Positions 4,619 through 10,693 of a DNA stretch of 10,693 nucleotides are shown in pieces. Source of the DNA: an uncultured Collinsella sp. (GTDB lineage: Bacteria; Actinomycetota; Coriobacteriia; Coriobacteriales; Coriobacteriaceae); contig USEF01000045.1 of NCBI GenBank assembly GCA_900553475.1, positions 1 through 10,693 of the forward strand. The letters run 5' to 3'. The translations under genes and the position numbers were made by a program. Each line of letters begins with the position of its first letter. Position 1 is the first letter of the stretch. The notes beneath the pieces are model-generated. The model worked only from the letters and a program-made list of their open reading frames with translations. It ran no database searches and was not told the DNA's origin.

Positions 4619-6629
4619 CATGACGCTGTTTATCGCATCGCTTGCCGTCTCGTGCATCGGTGCGCTCGCCTCGGTTCTGCTGATCAAGGCCGATAACGCC
4701 GCCAAGACCGCCGGCTGCCTAATCGGCGCCGTCGCCGCGGTGCTTTCGTTTGTGGCCGGTATCCAGGCCGTGCTGGGCGATGTCACGTCGGTCGACACCA
4801 TCGTGTTCTTCCCGTTTGCCCATTTCCAGCTGCTGCTCAACCAGCTGTCCGGCCTGTTCGTGGCGCTCATCTCGGTGCTCGCGTTTGCCGGCTCGATCTA
4901 CGGTCTCAACTACTTTGATGAGTACCCGGGCAAAAAGGGCCGCGCCGGCTTCTTCTTTAACACCTTTGTGGCGTCCATGATGCTCGTCATCACCGCCGAC
5001 AACGTGTTTTGGTTCCTGGTCGCCTTTGAGCTCATGTCGCTGACCTCGTACTTCCTGGTCGTGATCGAGGAGAACGAGAACTCCATCCATGGCGGTTGGC
5101 TCTACTTTGTGATCGCGCACGTGGGCTTTGTGCTCATCATGGCGAGCTTCCTCACCATGACCAACTTCGCCGGTGGCTCGTTTGCCTTTGCGGATTTCCG
5201 CGCTACGCAGTTTAGCCCCGCGGTCGCATCCGTGTGCTTTGTGCTCGCCTTCTTTGGCTTTGGCGCCAAGGCCGGTATCATCCCGCTGCACGGCTGGCTG
5301 CCCAAGGCGCATCCCGAGGCGCCGTCCAACGTGTCGGCCCTCATGTCCGGCGGCATGATCAAGATCGGTATCTTCGGCATCCTCAAGGTGGGCCTCGACC
5401 TGCTCTCCGCCTCGGGCGTTCAGGTCTGGTGGGGCCTTATGGTCATGGTCTTCGGTGCGATCTCGTCGGTCCTCGGCGTGGCCTTCGCCCTGCAGGAGCA
5501 TGACATCAAGCGCCTGCTGGCCTATCACTCCGTCGAGAACATCGGCATCATTCTGCTCGGCGTCGGCGCCTCCATGGCCGCTATGGCGCTCAACTCGGTC
5601 GGCATCGCCGTCCTGGCTCTGATGGCCGCCCTCTACCACACGTTTAACCACGCGATGTTTAAGGGCGAGCTGTTCTTGGGCGCCGGTGCGCTGCTGTACT
5701 CCACGGGTACGCGCAATATGGAGAAGATGGGCGGCCTGTTCCGCCGTATGCCGGCAACGGCCATCTGCTTCCTCGTTGGCGCGCTTGCCATCTCGGCCAT
5801 CCCGCCCTTCAACGGCTTTGTGTCCGAGTGGTTTACCTACCAGTCGCTGTTTAACGCCGCCATGCAGGGCGACAAGGCCGTCATGATTGTGGCCGTGTTC
5901 GCTGCCGTCGCGCTTGCCATTACCGGCGCTCTGGCTGTCACGTGCTTCGTCAAGGCCTATGGCGTCTCCTTTGCCTCCGCGCCCCGCTCCGAGGCCGCGG
6001 CTAATGCCAAGGAGGTTCCCGCCCCCATGGTGTTTGCGCAGGGCCTGCTCGCGGCCATCTGCATCGTGCTGGGCATTGGCGCTCCCGTGATCGCGCCCGT
6101 GCTGGTCGATGTCGCCGCGTCCGTGCTGCATCCGTACGGTGGCGTATTTGCCGCCGAGGGCATGGAGCTCATGAACCAATACTCCGGCGCTGCCACCTCC
6201 ACGCCCGCGATCGCTATTGCGCTCGTGGTGCTCGTCGGCCTTGCCTGCGGCTATCGCAAGCTCAAGACCGTCGGCAAGGTGCAGAAGTCCCAGCCGTGGG
6301 CATGCGGCTATGCTCCCAACGAGCATATGCCCGTCGTGGCCACGACCTTTGCCTCCGAGGTGTCCTGGTTTATGCAGCCGCTCTACACGCTGCGTGACCG
6401 CTGCACGGCCGTCTGCTGGTCCATCGCGCACTTCTTCCAGAAGCTCACCGGTGTGGCCGAGGCTGTGGAGCCCGTACCCGACAAGGTTCTCGTCGATGCC
6501 CCGCATAAGGGTGTCGAGAAGCTCGCCGACCTCGCGACTAAGCTCGAGGGCGGCAACTACAGCATCTATATCTGCTACATCGTCGCTGCACTCGTGGTGT
6601 TCCTCGTGCTCGCCGTGCAAATGGGTTAA
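4611..6629 (+). CDS. hyfB: Hydrogenase-4 antiporter-like membrane subunit HyfB (NuoL/HycC-like)
   Basis: This is a 672-residue polytopic membrane protein of the proton-conducting antiporter (NuoL/M/N, MrpA) family, with the same length as I recall for E. coli HyfB. Hydrophobic segments run almost throughout. Family ion-path residues are visible: E140 in LVAFELMSLTSYF, K220 in FGFGAKAGIIPLHGWLPKAH with H227, K251 in SGGMIKIGIFG and K300 in EHDIKRLLAYHSVEN. A hydrophilic stretch near residues 550-645 precedes a last membrane helix (about 651-670). It is one of three antiporter-like subunits here, with HyfD and HyfF. GAAGGGAG (4595-4602) lies 8 nt before the ATG, and the first 8 nt overlap the hyfA end, which suggests coupled translation. 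An ATG at 4620 is a weaker alternative start. HycC is the alternative assignment. Confidence 0.92.
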   Translation: MDSMTLFIASLAVSCIGALASVLLIKADNAAKTAGCLIGAVAAVLSFVAGIQAVLGDVTSVDTIVFFPFAHFQLLLNQLSGLFVALISVLAFAGSIYGLNYFDEYPGKKGRAGFFFNTFVASMMLVITADNVFWFLVAFELMSLTSYFLVVIEENENSIHGGWLYFVIAHVGFVLIMASFLTMTNFAGGSFAFADFRATQFSPAVASVCFVLAFFGFGAKAGIIPLHGWLPKAHPEAPSNVSALMSGGMIKIGIFGILKVGLDLLSASGVQVWWGLMVMVFGAISSVLGVAFALQEHDIKRLLAYHSVENIGIILLGVGASMAAMALNSVGIAVLALMAALYHTFNHAMFKGELFLGAGALLYSTGTRNMEKMGGLFRRMPATAICFLVGALAISAIPPFNGFVSEWFTYQSLFNAAMQGDKAVMIVAVFAAVALAITGALAVTCFVKAYGVSFASAPRSEAAANAKEVPAPMVFAQGLLAAICIVLGIGAPVIAPVLVDVAASVLHPYGGVFAAEGMELMNQYSGAATSTPAIAIALVVLVGLACGYRKLKTVGKVQKSQPWACGYAPNEHMPVVATTFASEVSWFMQPLYTLRDRCTAVCWSIAHFFQKLTGVAEAVEPVPDKVLVDAPHKGVEKLADLATKLEGGNYSIYICYIVAALVVFLVLAVQMG

Positions 6630-6641
6630 GGAGGGGAGAGC

Positions 6642-7028
6642 ATGAACAACATCGTACTTGCCGTTCTGCAGGGCGTGGTCGTTATGGCCGTCGCGCCGTT
6701 CTTCTCCGGTCTCGGTCGCGTGATCCGCGCCAAGATGCACAACCGTCGCGGCCCCAGCATCATGCAGGACTACCGCGACCTGGCCAAGCTCTTTGCGCGC
6801 CCCGAGTCTCAGAGCGAGGATGCGAGCTTTGCGCTGCGCATCATGCCGCCGCTGTTCTTCGCCGTCGCCTTTATGCTCGCGATGGGCCTGCCGCTCTTTA
6901 CGGCACAAAGCCCCATCCCGGTCTTTGGTGACGCCATCACCATCATGTACAGCCTGGCGCTCGCCCGCTTCTTCTTCGCCCTCTGCGGTGTGGATTCGTC
7001 CAACGCCTACGCCGCGAGCTGCTCATGA
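6642..7028 (+). CDS. N-terminal fragment of HyfC
   Basis: These 128 residues carry a first membrane helix (about 3-22), the conserved RAKMHNRRGPSIMQDYRDLAK loop (29-49) and two further hydrophobic helices (about 68-90 and 95-115). The reading ends SSNAYAASCS at the TGA 7026-7028, just where the family's Gly-Ala-Ser-Arg-Glu loop should begin. It has a strong ribosome site that overlaps the hyfB stop codon. Confidence 0.6.
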   Translation: MNNIVLAVLQGVVVMAVAPFFSGLGRVIRAKMHNRRGPSIMQDYRDLAKLFARPESQSEDASFALRIMPPLFFAVAFMLAMGLPLFTAQSPIPVFGDAITIMYSLALARFFFALCGVDSSNAYAASCS

Positions 7029-7552
7029 GCGTGCTCATCGAGCCGTCTATGCTGCTTGCACTGTTTGCCGCCGCCCTGGTGTGCGGCTCCACCGACATCG
7101 CCACCATGGGTCAGCACATCATGACGGGCGCGATCGACGCGCCGGTCGCCGTGATCCTCGCCGGCATCGCCTTTGCGATTGCCTGCTACATGGAACTCGG
7201 CAAGCTGCCCTTTGATCAGGCCGAGGCCGAGCAGGAGCTCCAGGAAGGTCCGCTCGCCGAGCTTTCCGGCCCGTCGCTCGCCATGGCCAAACTGGCCATG
7301 TCCATGAAGCAGGTCCTGGTTGTCGCTTGGTTCTGCGCGATCTTCATCCCCTGGGGCGAGCCCGCGACCGTGGGCGCCGTCGCCGTTCTGGGCGCGGTCA
7401 TCTTCCTTGTTAAGTGCCTTATCGACTTTGTCGTGTGCGGCGTGATCGAGAACTCCTGCTCGCGCTCGCGTTTTAAGGTGCTCGGCAATCAGACCTGGGC
7501 CGTCGTGGGCATCGCCGTTCTGGCGTTTGTCTTCGTGGTCGTCGGCGTGTAG
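7025..7552 (+). CDS. C-terminal fragment of HyfC, possibly translated by reinitiation
   Basis: If translation restarts at the ATG 7025-7027, this gives 175 residues. They include the conserved CYMELGKLPFDQAEAEQELQ motif, part of the interface with the soluble hydrogenase, and several membrane helices. The ATG overlaps the stop of the N-terminal fragment as ATGA, an arrangement that allows termination-reinitiation. Only a weak GAG precedes it, so independent initiation would be poor. The open frame extends back at least to the Arg codon at 7013, so the ATG is not the ancestral start. Confidence 0.55.
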   Translation: MSVLIEPSMLLALFAAALVCGSTDIATMGQHIMTGAIDAPVAVILAGIAFAIACYMELGKLPFDQAEAEQELQEGPLAELSGPSLAMAKLAMSMKQVLVVAWFCAIFIPWGEPATVGAVAVLGAVIFLVKCLIDFVVCGVIENSCSRSRFKVLGNQTWAVVGIAVLAFVFVVVGV

Positions 7553-7567
7553 GAGAAGGGAGAAACA

Positions 7568-9025
7568 ATGTCATTTGCAGTCAGTCTGTCCCTTCTCGGC
7601 TTGGTCGCTATTGCGGCCCCGATGGTGGCCTCGGTGCTCGTCGCCCTGTTCCCCCGTCCATACGCCAAGTGGTTCAGCGTTTTGGGTGCCGCCGTCTCGA
7701 CGGCCTGCACCATCGCCCTCGCCGCGAATTTCGCTGGCGCCGGCATGCCCGACACGCAGGTCCCCCTGATCTCGTTTGGGCAGACCCTCGTCATGGGATT
7801 CATCTTCGATCGCATGAGCACGCTGCTCGCGCCCGCCTTTGTGGGTATCGGCCTGCTTGTCGTGATCTATTCGATTCCCTATATGAGCGAGAATAACCGT
7901 GAGCATCCCGACGCGCCGCGTCGTCGCTTCTACGCGTACCTCGCGACCTTTATCGGTGCCATGGCCGGCCTCGTGTACAGCTCGACCCTTTTGGGCCAGC
8001 TCGTGTTCTTTGAGATCACGGGTGCGTGCTCTTGGGGCCTCATTAGCTACTACATGACGCCTACGGCCAAGAAGGCCGGCATGAAGGCCCTGATCATCAC
8101 GCATATCGGTGCGCTCGGCCTGTATCTGGGCGCCGCCATCGTGTTTGCCCACACCGGCACCTTCGCCATTACTGCGATTGCCGGCCTCGACGCCAAGCTC
8201 AAGGCCATCGTCCTTTTGCTCGTGCTGTTTGCGGCCTGGGCCAAGTCTGCTCAGGTTCCCATGTACATGTGGCTGCCTTCGGCCATGGAGGCACCGACGC
8301 CTGTTTCGGCCTACCTGCATGGCGCCTCGATGGTCAAGGTCGGCGTGTGTGTGTTCGCGCGTGCACTCGTCTCTGCCGGCGAGATTCCCGAGATCGTGGG
8401 CTGGGTCGCCATTATCGACGCCATGGTCACCATGCTCTTTGGTTTCCTTATGTACCTGCCGCAAAAGGACATGAAGCGTCTGCTGGCTTTCTCCACGATT
8501 GCCCAGCTCTCCTATGTGTTCTTTGGTCTGGGCCTTTCGGTCTTTGGAAGCCAGCTGGCCTTTGATGGTGCCGTGTGCCACATCTTTAACCACGCCTTCG
8601 CCAAGACCCTGTTCTTCCTGATCGCCGGTTCGTTCTCCTTTACGATCGGCACGCGTATGCTGCCCAAGCTTCGCGGCATCGTAAAGAAGTACCCGATCTC
8701 GGGCGTGGGCTTTGGTGTCGCCGCGCTCGCCATTGCCGGCGTGCCGCCCATGAACACGTTCTTCTCGAAGTTCCAGATCATCGCCGGCGGCTTCTCTGTG
8801 GGCGCCGGCAACGTCGCGATCCTGGTGCTCGTGTGCATCATGGTCGCCGAGACCGTCGCCACCTTTGCCTGGTTCCTCAAGTGGATGGGCTATTGCCTGC
8901 CCGGAGAGCCGAGCGAAGAGGTCGCTGCGGGTGCCCCGCTTCCCCGCGCGATGGCGTTCGTGTTCATCGTGCTCATCATCATGGTCATCGTCAGCGGCCC
9001 GCTTTCGGCCAGCTGGATCGGTTAG
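7568..9025 (+). CDS. hyfD: Hydrogenase-4 antiporter-like membrane subunit HyfD
   Basis: This 485-residue multi-pass protein belongs to the NuoM/NuoL antiporter family (E. coli HyfD is about 479 aa by memory). Ion-path signatures are E149 in LVFFEITGACSWGLI, K226 in AAWAKSAQVPMYMWLPSAM and K257 in HGASMVKVGVCVFA. The conserved QKDMKRLLAFSTIAQLSY stretch and IFNHAFAKTLFF helix follow. HyfD has no counterpart in the smaller Hyc (FHL-1) enzyme, so it supports an FHL-2 assignment. AAGGGAG (7556-7562) lies 5 nt before the ATG, and the gap to hyfC is only 15 nt. No missing key residue is apparent. Confidence 0.92.
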   Translation: MSFAVSLSLLGLVAIAAPMVASVLVALFPRPYAKWFSVLGAAVSTACTIALAANFAGAGMPDTQVPLISFGQTLVMGFIFDRMSTLLAPAFVGIGLLVVIYSIPYMSENNREHPDAPRRRFYAYLATFIGAMAGLVYSSTLLGQLVFFEITGACSWGLISYYMTPTAKKAGMKALIITHIGALGLYLGAAIVFAHTGTFAITAIAGLDAKLKAIVLLLVLFAAWAKSAQVPMYMWLPSAMEAPTPVSAYLHGASMVKVGVCVFARALVSAGEIPEIVGWVAIIDAMVTMLFGFLMYLPQKDMKRLLAFSTIAQLSYVFFGLGLSVFGSQLAFDGAVCHIFNHAFAKTLFFLIAGSFSFTIGTRMLPKLRGIVKKYPISGVGFGVAALAIAGVPPMNTFFSKFQIIAGGFSVGAGNVAILVLVCIMVAETVATFAWFLKWMGYCLPGEPSEEVAAGAPLPRAMAFVFIVLIIMVIVSGPLSASWIG

Positions 9026-9038
9026 GAGGTAGAACGAC

Positions 9039-9692
9039 ATGGGTTATTCGATCGTCAACATCCTTGGCGGCCTTCTGATCGTCACGTCCACCATGGTGGT
9101 TGTCTCCAAGAACATCAAACATTCCATCCGCTGGTATGCGGTGCAGTCGCTGGTGCTCGTGGGGCTTCTCGCCGCGCTCGGTGTCACCACTGGTGCGCAG
9201 GAGCTGCTTATGTGGGCGGGATCTGCCTTTATCACCAAGGTCGTCCTGGTCCCTTATATCCTCAACCGCGCATACAAGAAGATGGGCGAGCCGAGCGACG
9301 CATCGCTCAAGGCCGGCCTTAAGCCCGCGTGGGCCATCTGCATCATCGCCGTCGAGGTCGCGATCTGCTTTGCCGTCGTGACGCAGATTAGCCTGCCCAC
9401 GGCCGAGGTCGCAACGCCTGCGCTCGCCATTAGCTTCGCTCACTTCTTTGTGGGCCTCACCTGCATCATCTCGCAGCGCAACATCATGAAGCAGATCTTC
9501 GGATACTGCCTTATGGAAAACGGCAGCCACGTGACGCTCGCGCTTTTGGCCCCCACCGCTCCCGAGATCATCGAGATCGGTATCGCCACCGACGCCATCT
9601 TTGCCGTCATCATCATGTCCATTGTCGTGCGTCGCATTTGGGACGACTCCCACTCGCTCGATGCGCGTGACCTGTCCGAGCTGAGGGGGTAG
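9039..9692 (+). CDS. hyfE: Hydrogenase-4 membrane subunit HyfE
   Basis: The protein has 217 residues and several transmembrane helices (E. coli HyfE is 216 aa by memory). Two stretches agree closely with HyfE: SAFITKVVLVP (residues 62-72) and the block QRNIMKQIFGYCLMENGSH (147-165), followed by GIATDAIFAVI (181-191). The N-terminal part is NuoK-like in character, and the acidic residue E160 lies in the conserved ENGSH motif. HyfE is specific to FHL-2-like and related hydrogenase-4 complexes and is absent from Hyc. AGGAGG (9024-9029) overlaps the hyfD stop codon, 9 nt before the ATG, so the pair is tightly coupled. Confidence 0.93.
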   Translation: MGYSIVNILGGLLIVTSTMVVVSKNIKHSIRWYAVQSLVLVGLLAALGVTTGAQELLMWAGSAFITKVVLVPYILNRAYKKMGEPSDASLKAGLKPAWAICIIAVEVAICFAVVTQISLPTAEVATPALAISFAHFFVGLTCIISQRNIMKQIFGYCLMENGSHVTLALLAPTAPEIIEIGIATDAIFAVIIMSIVVRRIWDDSHSLDARDLSELRG

Positions 9693-9695
9693 TCC

Positions 9696-10693
9696 ATGGA
9701 AACGTTGATTCTCGCCCTGCTCGCGACTCCTTTGGTGTTCTCGCTGGTCATGGCGTTTTTGCCCAAGAACACGTCCTATAACGTGTTTGCCGGTCTCAAC
9801 CTGGTCTCCGTCGCAGCCGTCCTGGTGCTGTCGATTGTGACGGCCGGTGACGTCCTTATGAGCGGCGACACCGCGAGCGCTCTTGGCCTGTGGTTCCACC
9901 TCGATTCGCTGGGCGCCATCTTTGTGCTGCTCATCGGCTTTATCGGTTTTCTTACGGGGCTGTTCTCGCTGCCCTATGTAAAGGCCGATATCGAGGAGGG
10001 CTCCATGCCCGCCGAGCGCGCCAAGCAGTATTTTGCGCTGTTTAGCCTGTTCGTGTTCACCATGCTGCTCGCGTGCCTGTCCAACAACATGATCCTCACG
10101 TGGGCCGCCGTGGAGGCAACCACGCTTTCCACCGTGTTCCTCGTGGGTATCTACAAGAACAAGACGGCCCTCGAGGCTTCTTGGAAGTATGCGATGGTCT
10201 GCACCGCCGGCGTGGCCTTTGGCCTGTTCGGTACGCTGCTGATCTACGCCAACGCCGACGTGATTCCCAACGCCCACGAGGCCGCATTCCTGTCGTGCGT
10301 GCTGCCGTATGCCGACCAGTTCGACCCGACGCTCATGCGCCTCGCATTTGCGTTTATCGTGATCGGCTTTGGCACCAAGGCCGGCTTGTTCCCCATGCAC
10401 ACTTGGCTGCCCGATGCCCACTCCCAGGCCCCGAGCCCTGTCTCGGCCCTGCTCTCGGGCGTGCTGCTTAAGTGCGCCATGCTTGTGATCATGCGCTTCT
10501 ACGGCTTTACTATCCAGGCCGTGGGCGCCGAGTATCCGCAGCTTTTGCTGCTGATCGTCGGCACGCTGTCCATTTTGGTGGCGGCACTTTCTATGTTCCG
10601 CCAGGACGACCTCAAGCGCCGCTTTGCGTACTCGTCTGTGGAGAACGTGGGCGTTATCGCCCTGTGCCTGGGTATCGGCGGCCCGCTGGGTAT
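9696..10693 (+). CDS. hyfF: Hydrogenase-4 antiporter-like membrane subunit HyfF, cut by window edge
   Basis: An open frame runs from the ATG at 9696 to the right edge, giving 332 full codons of a protein that is about 526 aa in E. coli (by memory). The start follows the hyfE stop by 3 nt, with GAGGGGG (9683-9689) as ribosome site. Family residues are E140 in LTWAAVEATTLSTVFLVGIYK, K228 and H235 in FGTKAGLFPMHTWLPDAHSQA, and K259 in SGVLLKCAML. The QDDLKRRFAYSSVENVG stretch comes close to the edge. It is the third antiporter-like subunit. The [NiFe] hydrogenase subunits (HyfG/H/I type) would be expected immediately downstream, outside the window. Confidence 0.92.
   Translation, partial: METLILALLATPLVFSLVMAFLPKNTSYNVFAGLNLVSVAAVLVLSIVTAGDVLMSGDTASALGLWFHLDSLGAIFVLLIGFIGFLTGLFSLPYVKADIEEGSMPAERAKQYFALFSLFVFTMLLACLSNNMILTWAAVEATTLSTVFLVGIYKNKTALEASWKYAMVCTAGVAFGLFGTLLIYANADVIPNAHEAAFLSCVLPYADQFDPTLMRLAFAFIVIGFGTKAGLFPMHTWLPDAHSQAPSPVSALLSGVLLKCAMLVIMRFYGFTIQAVGAEYPQLLLLIVGTLSILVAALSMFRQDDLKRRFAYSSVENVGVIALCLGIGGPLG

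Larger units (their letters stand above)
6642..7552 (+). pseudogene. hyfC: HyfC (NuoH/HycD-like) membrane subunit, reading frame disrupted
   Basis: HyfC is the NuoH-like protein that anchors the hydrogenase module to the membrane. The N-terminal part (6642-7028) ends early at TGA 7026-7028, and the C-terminal part continues in another frame. The family sequence across the join should read roughly ...FAGVGASRE... (E. coli HyfC, by memory). Here the first frame reads NAYAASCS-stop, while the second frame already reads RELLMSVLIEP from 7013. About five residues of the Gly-Ala-Ser loop are therefore missing, and the frame shift fits a net loss of 16 nt. Both halves are otherwise well conserved, so the lesion is recent, an assembly artefact, or tolerated as a split protein. 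AAGGAGGGG (6628-6636) lies before the start. Confidence 0.75.

Noticed and set aside
1..10693. CRISPR arrays, insertion sequences, tRNA or rRNA genes
   Set aside because: No regularly spaced repeats, transposase-like frames, terminal repeats or tRNA/rRNA signatures were seen.

Overview
The window is a high-GC, mostly plus-strand block that encodes the formate dehydrogenase and membrane half of a formate hydrogenlyase (FHL). A divergent toxin-antitoxin pair lies at the left edge. The closest familiar template is the E. coli Hyf (FHL-2) operon rather than Hyc. The order HyfA-HyfB-HyfC-HyfD-HyfE-HyfF is kept, the lengths are nearly those I recall for E. coli (205, 672, about 308 if HyfC is repaired, 485 and 217 residues), and three separate antiporter-like subunits are present. 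High GC, strong GGAGG-type ribosome sites and the gene content suggest an anaerobic fermenter. I suspect a gut Coriobacteriia such as Collinsella, but this is an inference; there is no 16S or other taxonomic marker here.

Layout. Positions 1-677 (minus strand) hold a type II toxin-antitoxin operon: a RelB/DinJ-like ribbon-helix-helix antitoxin overlaps by 8 nt a PIN-domain protein that runs off the left edge. A promoter for the pair, flanked by an inverted repeat, sits at about 734-773. Positions 774-1104 are a non-coding regulatory region. It has a perfect 11-bp inverted repeat and related half-sites, then a GC-rich leader that can fold in mutually exclusive ways just before the first plus-strand gene. 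Positions 1105-1623 encode a HydN-like four-cluster ferredoxin. Positions 1700-3922 encode a selenocysteine formate dehydrogenase (FdhF) read through an in-frame TGA at 2117-2119, with a SECIS-like hairpin directly after it. A strong terminator-like hairpin follows at 3944-3986. From 4001 to the right edge come hyfA, hyfB, hyfC (frame-disrupted), hyfD, hyfE and the start of hyfF.

How the genes work together. FdhF oxidises formate to CO2 at a Mo (or W)-bis-MGD/selenocysteine site. Electrons pass through the [4Fe-4S] chains of FdhF and HyfA (HydN is probably an accessory carrier) to a [NiFe] hydrogenase that should be encoded beyond the right edge (hyfG/H/I equivalents), which reduces protons to H2. 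HyfB, HyfC, HyfD, HyfE and HyfF form the membrane arm, related to complex I, and may couple the reaction to ion translocation.

Points most worth attention: the break in hyfC exactly at a conserved loop, with an ATGA stop-start overlap; the structured leader and palindromes upstream of hydN and fdhF; the terminator-like hairpin separating fdhF from hyfA; and the PIN toxin lacking expected acidic residues.
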